Shown: piece after piece, positions 38,941-54,240 of the stretch
Position numbering within the stretch: the first letter of the stretch is position 1
Layout of the letters: each line of letters opens with the position of its first letter
NCBI GenBank assembly: GCA_004123355.1
Contig: SCHM01000003.1
Coordinates: 5,103,058-5,167,057, forward strand
Direction of reading: 5' to 3'
Length of the DNA: 64,000 nt
Source: Amphirosellinia nigrospora
Taxonomy: Eukaryota > Ascomycota > Sordariomycetes > Xylariales > Xylariaceae
Translations under genes and position numbers: made by a program
The notes under the pieces: model-generated
The model's input: the letters and a program-made list of their open reading frames with translations, nothing else
Databases searched by the model: none
Told to the model about the DNA's origin: nothing

Positions 38941-41900
38941 CGAAAAAAAATAATTTAACTAAAGTTAAAGTTATAACTGCTTTTTAGCAAAAAAAAAATT
39001 ATTTTAGGTTTTTATTAATATAATTTTTATAAAGTTTTTATACTATTAAATTATTATATTAGTTTTTTTATATTATTTAAAGTTTTTTTGCTTAATATAA
39101 TATTTAAATATATATATATTTATACGTTTTTTTTTTACGTTATTTTTTTTTTATACTATAGCTTTATTATTATTTAAATATAGTTTATTAAATTTGTTTT
39201 TTTATATTATTTTAGCTATATTTATAATTTTTAAAAGTCCAGCTAAATTAAAGTATTATAAAAATTTTTTAATGCTTTTATATTATTTTTAAAGTTTTTT
39301 ATTAAATATTATATATTATTAAAGTTTTAATTTTTTTAATTTATTTAATATTATAACTTTTAATAATAAAGTTAAAATATTTATATTTTTTCGATAATAA
39401 ACTTTTTTTTATTTTTAAGTTTTATTATTTTTTTTTTAAATTTTTATTTTTTAGCCTAATAATAAATTATTAAAGTATTTTTATAATTAATTTATATAAT
39501 AATAATTTAATATTTTTTAAATTATAAAAATATTTAATATAAAAATATTTTTATTTTTTTTATATATTTTAAACTTTTATTAAATTTAAAAAAGTTTAGC
39601 TTATTTAATAAATAGTTTATTTTTTAAAACTATTTTTTTTTTAAAGTTAATATATAATTTTTATATTAAAATTAAGTTTTTATTAATTTTTATTAGCTTA
39701 ATTAATTATACGTTTTTAAATATATTATAAGTTTTTTTTAGCTAATTTAACAAATTATATTATTTTTTTTATTTTTTTTATATATTTATTCGAATTTTTT
39801 TTTTTTTAAAAAGTTTTTATAGCTTTTTATTTACGGTCCGATTTTTTTAGTTAAAATTAAATAATATTAAAAAATTTATTTTAATTTTATAAAATAATAA
39901 TTTTATTAAAGCGTAAAAAATTAACGTTTAAACGTAATTTATAATAAATATACGTTTAAACTAATTATTTTAATAATAATTTATATATAGTTATAATTTT
40001 TAGTTAATTATTTATTTATAATTTTATTTGTTTTATAATTTTATAATATTTTATAATAGCTAGTATATATTTTATTTTATTAGTTTATATATTTATTTAT
40101 AAAAATAAAAATAAATTAAAGTTTATAGTTTAAAGTTATAATTATAAATATTCTAAAAATTTAAAAAGTTTTTTATAATATATTTTAATAATATTTTTAT
40201 AATTATTTTTATAATATAAAATATAGTTTTATTTATTTATTTAAACAGTTTATTATAATTAATATATTAATATATTTATATTTATTTTTTAATATTTGCT
40301 TAAAATTAATAATAAAATAACATTATATGCTTAAATATTAAAAAAAATATAAGTTTACTAAAAGTTTTATTTTTAAATATTTTAATAAGCTTATATTTTA
40401 TATAGTTTATTATATATAATTATAATTTTTATTTAATTTAAACTATTAATAATATTTATAATAAGTTTATATATTTTATTTTTATTAAAATATATAATAA
40501 ATATTTTATAATATGTTTTTTTAATAAAATATATTTTTAAATATAAAAAGTTAAAATAACTAAACGTTTATAAAATATAGTTAATTTATTTTTTAATTTT
40601 TATAAATTTTTTAGTTTATTATTTTTAGTTCGTTAATAATAAATTTTTATATTTATATTTTATAGTTTTTTTTAAAAATTTATTTAATTAATTATAATTT
40701 TATAAAAATATTTAATTCGTTATATATTTTAATAAAGCTTATTTAATATAACTTTATTTATATAAAAATTAATTATTATATTGTTTACTAGCTAAAATAT
40801 TATAAAATAACGTTATATTTTTTTTTAGCTTTTTATATGTTAAGTTTTTTATTTTTATAATAAACGTTAGTTAATATATTATTTTTATTAAAACAATATA
40901 ATATTAAAAAATTATATTTTAAAAAAAAATTAATTTATTTAGCTTATTTTAGGTTAAAATATTATTTTTCGCTAAAAAATTTTAATATTTAATTATTAAT
41001 AAATATTAAAAAAAACTTATTATAACCGCTAATTAATTTAAGTTTTTATTTTTTAAAATATAACGTAATTATTAATAATTTTTATTATAAATATTATAGT
41101 TTAATTTAATATTATAAAATATTTTCGAAAAATATATAAAATATTAAGTTTTATTATATAATTATAATAGTACGCCGGAATTTATACCGTTAAATATATC
41201 GGTTTTAATTTTTATTAATAAATTATAATTAAAATATTTTAATAAAAAAATTTTATTAAAGCTTTTTTAAACTAATAAAATAACTTTTTATTTTTTAATT
41301 TATTTAAAAATATACTTTTTTATATTAATCGGTTTAAAAGCGCTATAATATAATTTTAAATATTAATAAAGTTTTAATAAAATTATAAAATTTTAAAAAA
41401 AATTATATATTTTTAATTAACGTAAAAGTTTTTTATTTTAATATAGCGTTAATTTTAATAAAGTTTATTTAAATTTTTTAATATTAATAATATAGCTTAA
41501 AAATTTAGTTTTAATAACGTAAAATTTAAATTTTTTTAAGTTAATTTATAATTTTGCTTAAATTAATTATTTTAATATATAATATATATAAATAATATAT
41601 TTTTTATTTTTTAAATAAATAATAATATTATTAATATAAATATTATAAAAATTATTTAAAAAGTTAAATAATATATTATTAATATATATTAAAACGTCGA
41701 AAATTTATTAATAAAGTTAAACAATAGTACTAATAATTAATATATATATATTTTATATAAAACGTTATATAATTTTTTTTTTAAATAATATATAAATATA
41801 ATTAAATATTTATTATATATTAAATCGGGTAAAAATTTTTGCTTTAATAATATAAGCTAAAGTTTTTTTAATAAAAAAAAATAAATACTAGTTTTTTTTT

Positions 41901-44900
41901 ATAATTTTATTTAGCTTATAATAATTTATATAAAAGCAAAGCCTATTATTTGTTTTTTTTATAAATAAAATAAATATATTATATAAAATATTATTAAGCT
42001 TAATAAAACTTTTATATAAGTTTTAACTAAGAATTTTTATATAGCTTTTAATTCGTTTAATAATATTTTATATAAAAACTATATTTTAAATCGGCTTTAA
42101 ATTTATTTTAAAAAATTTTATTTTATAGTTTATTTATAAATAATATAATAATAATATATTAAAGTTTATTCGGCTAAAAATATATGCTAAATTTTAATAT
42201 TTTTTAAGTATTTTTTTTATTTTTGTTTTAACTTTTATTTTTATTTTTTAAGAAATTATTTTTATTTTTTTTTAATTTTTTAATTATTTTATCGATTTTA
42301 TTAATACTAATAATATAAACGTTTTTTATTCGGTTTTTTTTATTATTATATTAAAAATAATAATATTTAAACTAAATATTTTAGTTATTAGTTTTTTTTA
42401 TACTAATTAATATTATTTTATTTTATATAATATAAGCTTTTTTATTAAACTTTTAAATAAAAATTAAAGCTATATTTTTTAAATAAATTTTATATTTTTT
42501 AAAAATAAGTTTTAATAAAAACTAATTAAATATCGTTTATTTTATTTTATCGAAGTTTTTTTTTATAAAATTATTATATTTAAAATAAATATTTTTAGTT
42601 TTATATTTTTTAAATATTATTTTATTTTTTATTATTATTAATACTATATTTTTTTAATTTTAAATTATAGTTTTATTAATTAATATTAAATTAATAAGCT
42701 AAATATTATAGCTATATATTTATTTATTTATTATTAAATAATATTTTATATTATAATTAAAAAATAATTAAAATATATTAAATAGTTTTATTAATAATTT
42801 AGTAAAATATTATAATATTTAAATTATAATTTGCTTAAAATAATATTATAAATTAAATCGATAATAATTATAAGTTTATTATTAAAAGTTTTTTATATAT
42901 TTTTAATAATAATAAAAAAGCTTAATTAATATTTTTTTTATTTTACTATTATATTTTATAATTCTTTTAGCAAAAAAGTTATAATAATAATAAAATTAAA
43001 TAGTTTAATAATTTTTTTTATAAATTATTAGTTTATATTTATATATATATTTATTTTTATATTTTTAAAAAAATTATTTATAGTTAAAAAAATTTATTAT
43101 TATATAAAATATAAATATATAATAAAAGTTTTTTATTTAAATATTTTTTTATTAAATTTATTTTATAACTAATAGTATTTTTTAAAAATTTTTTTTTAAA
43201 AAAAAAGCTATTTTTTTAAAATTATTTTTTTTTCTATATTTATTATAAGTTTATTTTTTTATATATTAATTAGTTTAATATTTAATATATTATATATAGC
43301 TAAAATAATAATAATTTAAGCTTTTTTATTTATTAAAGTTTAATTTTTTAAAAAATATTTTTTTAAAATATATTTTTATTAATAATAATTAAAATATTTA
43401 TTAAAAATTATTTAAATAAAAATAAAAAAAAAAAAATAAAAATTATAGCAATAAATTTATATTTTTTTTTTACGAGTTTTATTCCGTTTATAATTAATTA
43501 TTATTAAATAATAAACTATTTAAAAATAATATTTTATATAAATATTAAAATTAATATTTTTTTTAAATATTTTAATATAGCTTTAATTATTAATCGAAAA
43601 AATAGTTTATTTTTAAACTTTTTTTTTTATTTAGTTTTATTAAATCTAGTTTTATTAATTATAAATAAAAATAGTTTAAAATTTAAAAAATTTAATTAAT
43701 ATATATTAATTAAAACTAAATAATTAAAAATTAGCTTTAGTTTTTTTATTATAGTTAATATTAATATAGATTTTTTTAAAATATTTTAAAATAGCTTTCG
43801 AATTAACTAATATATTAAAATAATTAAATAAAAAATAAAAAAAAAATTATTAGCTATATAATTTTTAATATAAGTTTTAATATTAGCTATTTTAGCTATA
43901 TTATTATAAAACTAATTAATATTAAATTTAAAACGATTTTATATAATTTAAATTTATATTTTAAATTTAAATTTATTTTTAATTATATTATTATAAAAAT
44001 AAATATTAATATTTTAATTATATTAATTATTTTTTTTTATTTAATAAAATAGAAATTATTTTATAATAATTTAATAAATTAATTATTTATTAATTCGAAA
44101 TATTTAAATTATTTTAAGCATAATTATATTATTTAGTTATTTTTATAGTTTATTTAATAATTAATTAATAGTTTATTAGTTAGTTTATTATTAACTAAAG
44201 TTATTTTTAATTATAAATTAAAAATATTAATAATATATATTAATATAATATATATTTATTATAAAAAATAATAATTTTATTTTATTTTTTTGTTTAATTA
44301 AATAAAACTTTATTTTATTTATTTAATTTTTTAGCAAATATATATAATTAATAACTAATAATAATAAACTATTATTAAAAAAATATATATTTTATTTTTT
44401 AAAAAATAACAATAAAGTTTTATATATATTATTTATATTAGTTTAGTTTATATTTTTATTAAAATTAAGCTAAATTATTTTATTATATTATATTAGTTTA
44501 AAATAAAAATTAAGCTTAGTTTTTTTTATTTATAATTTTATATAATTATTAACTAAATATTAAATTATATAATTAAAGCTAATAATATTTATATCGAATT
44601 TTTATTTTTTAAATATATAATTATTAATAATATTATAAAACTATTATATTAAATTAGTTAAAAATAATTAGCTTTTACGGCCCGCTATTATAATTTTTAT
44701 ATAGTTTAAAAGCTAAAATAAATATATTTTTTTATTATTTATTAAAGTTTTATTATAAAAAGCTTATTATTTCGAATATTCGAAACAAATAAATCCGAAA
44801 TATTAATAAAAGCTTTAGTATATACGGCCGTACGCGCTTATTATTTTAGTTTATTTTTAAAAAATATTTTAATATTTTTAAATTAAATTAATTATTTAGT

Positions 44901-44965
44901 TTAATTAAAAAATATTATAAAAATAGTTTTAATATTTTATAATATTATAAATAATTTATAAATAG
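38941..44965 (-). pseudogene. Decayed Ty3/Gypsy pol of element IV
   Basis: On the minus strand, 41,627-41,638 reads Y-I-N-N, preceded by N-I-L-F-N-F-L-N-N-F-Y and followed by I-I-I-Y-L-K-N-K-K. This is the Gypsy D-V-L-x-x-F-L-D-D-F ... Y-L-D-D-I-I-I-Y-S region with Asp to Asn changes. Further along, 41,186-41,203 reads T-D-I-F-N-G, the T-D-A-S-x-G start of the RNase H domain, preceded by L-K-K-A. Integrase should lie nearer 39-41 kb and gag above 42 kb; neither was read. The element is dead. Confidence 0.83.
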
Positions 44966-45443
44966 TTACGCTTTGCTTAAGTTTTATAAAAGAAGTACAA
45001 CTAAATAAAAAGAAGGTTTTTTTGTCGAAAAAAAAAAATTTTTAGCTTTATTTCCTAAAAAAAAATTCGGGTACTTTAATTAAGAACTTTTTACTTTTAG
45101 CTATTAATTTAATTTATTAATATATATATTATAATAATTTATATTATATTTATATTATATTTTTAGTTAATTTATATTTATTTTTTAGTTATTTATATTT
45201 TTTATTTATAAGCTAAAAGTTTTATTTATTTAATAACTAATGTTTTTATATTTATATAAAAAAAAGAATTCGGTTTACGATTTTATTTTAGCATTAAAGC
45301 TATTTTTAAAAATAATTATATAAAGTTTTTATTATTATTAAAAAAATATATTTTTAATTTATTAGTTTATTTTAGTTATAATTCTAATAAACTTATAGCT
45401 TTTTAAGAACTTTTAAATAATATTAGCTTTTTTAGCACGAAAT

Positions 45444-45640
45444 TGTTAGATTTAATGATATGTGTGTATTAATCTATCTATATATCGCTACTAAGCTTAA
45501 TTAAGGCATTTCTAGTATAAAGTACTTAATAAAAGTATTAGCTATTAGTTAAGCCCTAGTGTATTACTATATATATTAATAAATAACCAGGTAATCTATT
45601 TAATAATATATAAATAAATTACTAGTTAATACGTAATTTA
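45444..45640 (-). repeat. Left LTR of Copia II (3' LTR by coding strand)
   Basis: 197 bp, keeping the intact TGTTAGATT start. Aligns with 52,469-52,669 and with both LTRs of element I. Confidence 0.9.
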
Positions 45641-46957
45641 ATATACTTTTTTAAAAAAAATAGATTTAATTGCCCTTTTTAAGTTTTAGTTAGCAAGCAT
45701 ATAATCTATATAAATATAATAAATAAATCGTTTATTAATATATATAATAATAAATACTTTATAACTTATATTTAATATAAATATTATAAACTAATTATTA
45801 TTTATAACTAAATAAATATATAATTATATAAATAGTAATAATTAATCTATTTATATAAATATTAGCCGCTTTTTTTTTTTTTTTTTTTATTTTTTAGCTA
45901 CTATAATTTTAAAACTTATAAATAAATAATTACGCGTATTTATATACGCGTACTTTTTAAACAATAGCTAAAATTAATATTAATTTATATATAATTTAAT
46001 TAAATAATTATAAGCTTTTAATATATATTTAAATTATTTTAATTATATATAATATAATAGCTATTAAGCTCGGTATTAATATATATTTAGTTATTAATAT
46101 ATATAATAAAAACTTATATTATATTATTATTTTTTTTATAAATATTATTTATATATATTATTTATTGCTAAATAGCTTAGTAATTTATTTTTATTTTTGT
46201 TTTTATTTTTATTTTTGGGCGAAAAAAATATCCTTGCTCGCTACTTTTTTTATTTTTAGTTTGCCTAGCTAGCTAATCTAGGTCATATTAAACATATAGC
46301 GCTTATAAAGCTTTACTGCTATTATTTTTTATATACTAGTTTATTAAGCTTTAGCTACTACTATTATAATTATTATTTTTAAAATTACTAGCTTAATATT
46401 AAGCTTTTTTAATATTTTTATTAATTTAGCTAAATAAATAATCTAAATAATATTAGTTTTTATCCCGGTTTTACTAAAATATTCGTTTATTATTATTATT
46501 ATTATTATATAGCCGCTTTTTTTATTACTACTAGCTTAGCTTATTATTTAATAATTATAAAAATAATATAAATTATTATTATATTATTTTCCGCTTTTAG
46601 CTAAAACGTTTATTAGTTCGTTATAAAACTTTATATTTTTAATATATTAAAAACACTTTTATAAATCGCTTTTAATAACTATATAAAATAATTAATAATA
46701 AAATATATTATTAACGTTATATTTTTAAATACGTTTATAAAAAACTATAAATAATTTTTTATTTTAATAATTAATAGCTTATTTAATAATAATTAGTTTT
46801 AAAAATATTAAATAAGCTTTTTACGTTTTATATAATACTTTAATTAAACATACTACTATTATTACTGCCGTTTTTTATATATTTTCCCGCTAAGCTTATA
46901 TGCCGGCTTATTGCTTTGCGTACTATAGTGCGTACTTTATTAAAGTTTTCCGGAGTA

Positions 46958-46958
<1 letters not shown>

Positions 46959-47005
<47 letters not shown>
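46959..47005. repeat. A47 homopolymer run inside Copia II
   Basis: An uninterrupted run of 47 A following CGGAGTAC and followed by GTGCCGG. The homologous place in element I (35,349-35,395) is a shorter, interrupted A-rich tract. Flanking bases retain G and C. Confidence 0.95.
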
Positions 47006-47007
<2 letters not shown>

Positions 47008-50000
47008 GCCGGTTAAGATTAAGCTCCGGCTACTTAAGTAATAAAATCGCGGTTTTTAAACAGTTGTTTTTTTTTTTTTTTTAAATTATATATAATAGCT
47101 TTTAAAGCTTTAAATAAAATTAATTAATTTTTTTATTATATTATAAACGTTTATAATTTAAATCCTAATATTTAATAAATAAAAAATAAAATATATTAAT
47201 TATAGTTTATTCGGCTAATTTTCCGCTTATTAATTAGTTTTCGATTTTTTTTAACATAAATAATTAGTTTATTAATATTACTAGTTTAATAAATAGTTTA
47301 ACTAGCTTTAATTATTAAAAAAATATTATTTATTATTAAATAAATAAAGCTTTAATAAAATTATTAGCGATTATTTTGCTAATAAACGTATATTATTATT
47401 AAAGTTTTATTTTTAACTTTTTAGCATAATTAATAGTTATAAATATTAATATATTATAGCTTAATATATAAAAAAGCTAATTTTTTAATAACTAGTTTTA
47501 TAGTTTACTAATTATTATATTAAATTTAAATATATTATAAATATAAGTTATATTAAGCTTAATAATAATTATTAATATATATAGCTTTTTTAATAGCTTA
47601 AACTAGCGCTAATAATTTAGCTTTTATAATAAACGTTATAATTATATTTTATTTATTAGTTTTTTAGCTTATAGTTTTATTAAAAAGCTTTATAATATAA
47701 GCTTAAAAGCTTTTTTTATTAATATATTATTAATATAATATATTACTAGTTATTATAAAGTTATTTTTATTATTAAATTATAATATAATATTATATAAAT
47801 AATAAATATAAAAATATTTTATTTATAGCTTTATAATATTTAAAAAAAAAGTTATAATTAAATTATAATAGCTTAAAATAATAAATATTATATTTAACGT
47901 ATAATAATAGCTATATATAAAATCGAACCTATTTTTTTAATATTATTATATATTTAAAAATAAACTATTTTTTTATATAAAAATAGTTTAGCTTTTATTA
48001 ATAATATATATTATAAATTTATATTTTAAAGCTTAATGATTTTTTCGATATAAAAAGCTTAAAATAATTATAATAGTTATTTTTGTTTATTTTAAATTAT
48101 TTTTATTTAAAAACTACTATAAGTTTTTGCTTTTAATTAATTTATACCGGGATTTTAATATAATAATTGTTATATTAACTAATTTAAAGCTTTTAAGTAT
48201 ATATAACTATTATATTATTAATAAATAAAAATAAATATTTTATTTTTTAAAAATAATAAAGTTTATAAAATATTAATTTAAAACTAATTTTATTTAATAA
48301 TTTCGAAAGCTTTTTTTATTATAATAAAAAAAATTTTATAAGCTATAAAAAGCTTATAATAGTTTAATTATAATATTTTTTTTTATAGCTAAAAAATATA
48401 TATATATAAATTTTTTAATAAGTTTTACGTTAATAAAATATTATAATATTATATTTTTAAATTTAAATTAAATTTATAATAATTATTATTAAAGTTTTAA
48501 ACGATTTTTTTACTAAAATATTTATATAAATATTTTTTTATTATAGTTTATTTTTAATTTTATATATTATTAGCTAAGCTTTATATTTATTATAATATTT
48601 ATATTTATTAAATTTATATATATATATTTATATATAATCGAAAACTAGTTTATTTAAAGTTAAGTTTTAAGTATTTTTTTTAAGTTTTTATTTTTTAGTA
48701 GTTTTATAAATAAATATATTTTGTTATTTAAAATAATTTTTTAATAAATATAAATCGAGCTTTTTATATTATTTTAAAAATAAAAACAAATTTTAATAAT
48801 ATATATGTTTTTTTAAAATAATAGTTTTTATAAATAAGCTTTAAAATAGTTTATTATTAATTTAAAATTTTTTTATTTAGTTTATAAGCTTTTATAAAAA
48901 TATTTTTTTTTTATTTTATTTAAAGCTTTTATTAATATTTAATATTTACGATTAAATAAATAATAAATAATAATTTTATAAAAATATTTTTTTTTTTTTT
49001 ATTTAAAGCTTTTATTAATATTTAATATTTATAATTAAATAAATAATAAATAATAAGCTTTTATAAAAATATTTTTTTTTCGTTTTTAAAGCTTTTATTA
49101 ATATTTAATATTTACGATAATAAATAATAAATCGTAAGTTTTTATAAAAGTATTTTTTTATAAATTAATATTATTTTTTTTATATTTAATATTTAAACTT
49201 AAATATTATAATATTTAAAAAACTTTTTAATAGTTTATTTTATACTTTAATAGTTATTTTTTTATTTATAATAAATAATTTATATAATAACTATATTAAA
49301 ATATATAATTTATAGTTTAATAAATTAATTTAAAAATATAAATTTATTTTAATTTTAATATAAATAATTAAATTAATATATTTATATTTAAATTAATAAG
49401 TTTTAGTTATATTATAAGCTAAGTTAAATAATATAGCTTTTAATAATTTTAATAATATAAATATCTTAAAAAAAAATTTAAATTAATATATAAATAATTT
49501 TTCGGTATATAATTTTTTAAATTGTTTTTTATAAGTTTATTATCGTTTAAATTAACTTTTTATTTAGTTTAATTTAATAGTTTAATAAAGTTTTTTAATA
49601 ATAAATTTTTTAGTTTATTATTTTTTTATTTATAAAAAACGTTAGTTATTATTTTAGCTATATTTTAATAATTAATTTAATTAATAAGTTTTTTATAATT
49701 TTTTCGGTTTATTTTTAAAAAATTATTTTTAAATTTTTTTATTATTATTAAAAAACTTATTTTTATTAAAAATAATATTTTTATAATAATTATTTTATTT
49801 TTACGTAATAATTAAATTTAATAAATATTAAAAAACTAATATTTTATTAAATATTTTATTTAACTTTAAAGTTAAACTTTTTATATTTTTTTTTTTATGT
49901 TTTATAATAATATTATAATAAAAGCTATATATTTATATATTATTAAATATAAAATATTTAAAGTTTATTTAAATTATATAGCTTTATAAATTATTAAAAT

Positions 50001-52468
50001 ATATAAAAAACTTTTTATAAAAAGTTTTTTAGCTATTAATATAATAAAAAGTTCGGTTATATAAAATATTATAATATAAACTATTTTAAGCTATAAAAAA
50101 ATAAAAAGCTTATATTTTTTTTTATTAAGCTTATTTTTATATAATAGTTTTAATTTATTTTGTTTTTTTATTAAAATTTTAAATATATATAAAAAAATCG
50201 CGAATTTAATACTATAAATATTTTATATAATTTTAATTAAATAGTTTTATTTATAATATTTATTATTTGCTATTATATTTTATTATAATTATATTATTTT
50301 TATAATAAAGCTAAATATAATATATATAATTTTTAAAAACTATTTATATAATATTAACGCGTTATTATTAATATAATAATTTTATATTATTTTAAATATT
50401 TATTAATAATTAATATTATTTTTTATAAACGATTATTTTTTATATTAAAGTTATTAAATTCGTAAAAATTAATTATTAACTAAATATTATTAAAAACTTT
50501 AAATTAAGCTTTTTATATTATTTTCTAATAAGCTTTTATAAAACTAATTAATATATTTTATAGTTTTAATTTTATTATTTTTTTAAAAAATAATTATTTT
50601 TTTTTAATATATATTAATAATTATTTTAATATTTAAAACTTATATATTTTAAACGTTAATATTATTTATATATATTAGCTTATAATTAAAAACGTTTTAT
50701 ATAAAAGTTTAAAAAGTTTTTTTAAATATAAAAAGTATATTTTATTAACGTACTAAAAATATTTTATAATAAATTATTTATATATTCGGGTTAATAAATA
50801 TAAAAGCTTTTTTTATTATATTTTAAAAAATCTAAATTAAGTTTATTTTTTAATAAATACTTTTATAATTAAAAACTTATAATAAAATAAAATTAATAGC
50901 TATATTAAAACAAAAAGCTATATTATAAAGCTTATAAACTATAAGTTTTTTTAATCTTATATTTTAATATTAATTTTTTATAGCTATATATTTTAATCGT
51001 TATTATTAGCTAATATTATATTTTTTAAGTTAATATTTTTAAATTTAAAAAATAATTTATTTAATTAAAATATATATATTAATTAAAGTTTATTATAATA
51101 TAATTATATAATATATATAATTAGTAAGCTTTTTATTAATTAAAAAAAGTTATAATATATATTATTAATAGCTATATAAGTTAATTTTTATATTAATTTA
51201 TAAATTAATCGTTAAATTTAACGCGTTTTTTTTTTTGCTAGTTTTTAATATGTTTTATTTTTTTTAACGCTATTTTTATATTATTTATATATAAATAATA
51301 TATTTAAAATAAATATTAGTTTTAAAGTTTTTAAAATAAAGCTTTAAAAAATAAACTAATAGCTTATAATTAAATATTTTTTATAATAACTATATAGTTT
51401 ATTATATTAAGGTTTTTTTTTTAGCTTTAGTTTATATATTTGTTTTAAAGCGTTTTATAAAAATATTTAAAGAATTTTTTTAAAATTATTATATTAGCTA
51501 TTTAATTAGTTTTAAGCTATTTAAAAATATATTTTCGTTTTTAATAAGTTTACTTAGGTTAATTTTTATTAAAATAAGCTAAATAATTTTTATATTTTTT
51601 TTGCTTATTAGTTTTATAAATAATAAAAGTTTTTTTTTAACAATTTTTATAAATATTTATATTATATTTAATATAAAAGCTTTATATTAAAGCTTAATAA
51701 TTATTATTTAATAATTTAAAATATTATTTAAAATTTTATTATTATAAGTTTTTTTTAATAATATAGCTTAAAATAAATTAATATTATATAAAGCTTTTTT
51801 TAAGTTAATTATAAGTTTAAATAATTTAATAATATTTAATTTTTTAATATTTATTTTAATAATTTTATTTAGCTATTTATTAGTTTATTTAGCAAGGTTT
51901 TTAATAAGTTTTTTTATTATAAAACTAATAAACGTTTTATATTATTATAATATTTATATTTAAAAACTTAGCTTATTATTTCGTTAAGTTTTTTTAAATT
52001 ATTATATTATTAATTAAAAGTTTAATAAGTTTTATATAAATTAATTTATAGTTTAAATTTATTATTTTTATATTTATTTAAAAAATTTAATAATTTTGTT
52101 TTAATAAATATTATATTATTTTAAAACAATATTATAGCGTTATTAAGCATTAATATATAAAATTTATCTATTTATTATTAGATTTATTAATATAATAATC
52201 GCTAGATCGATATTTATAAATATAAAAAAATTAAATACGTTTAATACGCTTAGTTTTATAAGCTAAAAAGATTATATTTTTCTTAATTATAAATATTTTT
52301 AAAAATTTTTAAAATTATAAACGTTATAAAGTTTTATTTTTATAATAAAAAGTTTTTAATAAATTAAAAGTTATAACAATTAATATAAATATAATAATAA
52401 TCTTTTAGTACGTATTTTTATAGCTTTATTTTTCGATAAAATATAAAAATTATAATAAAACTTTTAAT

Positions 52469-52669
52469 TATTAGATTTAATAATATATATATATTAATTT
52501 ATTTATATATCGCTATTAAGCTTAATTAAGGTATTTTTAGTATAAAATACTTAACGGGAGCACTAGCCACTAATTAAGCCCCGGCGCACTGCTATATATA
52601 TTAAGTAAACAACCGGGTAATCTATTTAGTAATATATAAATAGATCACTAGTTAGTGCATAATCCAACA
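52469..52669 (-). repeat. Right LTR of Copia II (5' LTR by coding strand)
   Basis: The best preserved LTR of this family, retaining GGGAGCACTAGCCACTA, CCCCGGCGCACTGC and the intact end AATCCAACA. Followed directly by the GAAAT duplication. By coding strand it is the promoter-bearing LTR. Confidence 0.9.
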
Positions 52670-54136
52670 GAAATTTTTCTACTTAAATAAATATATATAT
52701 TTAGATCTTATTATAATTATAGTTTTTATTTAGCATTTAGCGTTATATATAGTTCGTAAAAATCTAATGTTATTTTTTATTTTATAAAGCATTAAAATAA
52801 TTAATTATTAATATTTAATTATATAATAATAACTATTTATTTAGTTTAATATTATAAAATAAGTTTTTATAATAATAGCTATTTTAAATTTTATTAAGTA
52901 CGTTATAAAACATAGCTATAGTTTTAGCATATATAAATAATAAAAACAAAAATAGCTTTTTTTTAAATAAGACGTAATTTATATTTATTATACTTTTAGT
53001 TAGCTTTTATATAGATTTAATTTTATATTTATAATTTTTACTAAAAATCGCTAAATAATAATAATTTATATTTTTTTAAACGTAAAATATTTTAAAAAAA
53101 AAAAACCTAATTATAAAATATTAACTAACTAATACGTTTAAAAACTTTTTATTACAATTAAATAATAATTTAAATATTTATTTATTAGTTTAAATTTATA
53201 AATATATAGTTTTAAAAAATCTTTTAATTATAAATATAATAACAATATTAATTTTATTATTTTTTAACACGTATATATTTAAATAAATATATTTTATTAA
53301 ATAAAAACTAATATATACTATTAAAGTAGCTAATTAAAGCTTGAAATTTTTTAATTAGGCAAAAAATATTTATTTTTTTTAAATTTATTTCTAAAAAGTT
53401 TTACAAAAAAATCTACTAGCTATATAATTTATATTATAAGCAAATCTAAACTAAAAACCGCCCTATTAAATATTATAAAAAGCGCTTATAACGTAAATTA
53501 ATAGCTATATATTTATTTTAAAGCTATTATAATATTATAATATTTTATTTTAAGTTTATATTATTTAGATTTATAGTTAAAATAAAATATTAGCCGGCTT
53601 TAAAAAAGCTTTTATAAATAATTTTACTTTAAAAACTATTTTTAAGCTTATTATTTAATAGTTTAAAAATTGCTTATTTTACTAGGGCCTAATTTAATAG
53701 TACTTAATTCTTGCTATATTTTAAAAGCTTAAATATTAAAGTTTTTTTTTATATAATAATAATAGCTTATTTAAATTTTTTAATATTTATTAAACTATTT
53801 TTTAAAATAACTTTTTTTAGCAAATTAAGCTATAATATTAATACCGCTAATATTATATAGCTAAATTTATTAAATAATCGAAAATAAATATATAATAGTT
53901 CTAAATTAATTATAATAAACGCGGTTTTTAAATTTATAAAGTTTTTTTTTTTAAACGTTTAAACTATTTTAAAGTTTCGCTTAAACGCGTTAGCAAAATT
54001 AAGCTTTTATCGAAAAAAGCTTAAAATATTATAAAAATTAATATATTTTACGAAAAAGTTTACAAACTTTTTCTATAAAAAATCTTTTATTTTTTTTTAA
54101 ATAAAAATAAATAATTAGCAAAAACATAATAGCATT

Positions 54137-54240
54137 ATTAACTAACACTTAAAAAAAGCGTACTTTCGCTATTAACTAACACTTAAAAAAAGCATACTTT
54201 CGCTACTAATTAATACTTAAAAAAAGCATACCTTTACGCT
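54137..54240. repeat. 34 bp tandem repeat, three copies
   Basis: Landmark ACTTAAAAAAAGC at 54,147, 54,181 and 54,215 gives a 34 bp period. Units contain ATACTTTCGCTA. It lies inside the inverted element B copy, in about the place where copies 1 and 2 carry the 78 bp array, but the unit is different. Confidence 0.85.

Larger units (their letters stand above)
45444..52669 (-). mobile_element. Ty1/Copia element II, innermost insertion
   Basis: LTRs at 45,444-45,640 (starts TGTTAGATTTAATGATATG) and 52,469-52,669 (ends AATCCAACA) show classic TGTTRGATT...AATCYAACA ends. The 5 bp GAAAT is duplicated exactly at 45,439-45,443 and 52,670-52,674. At 7,226 bp this is a complete-length element of the same family and orientation as element I, with the same internal landmarks. 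The reverse transcriptase active site on the minus strand is at about 48,214-48,225 (Y-x-N-N). All frames are broken by RIP. Its left interior has less mutated patches near 46,200-46,960. Confidence 0.92.
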
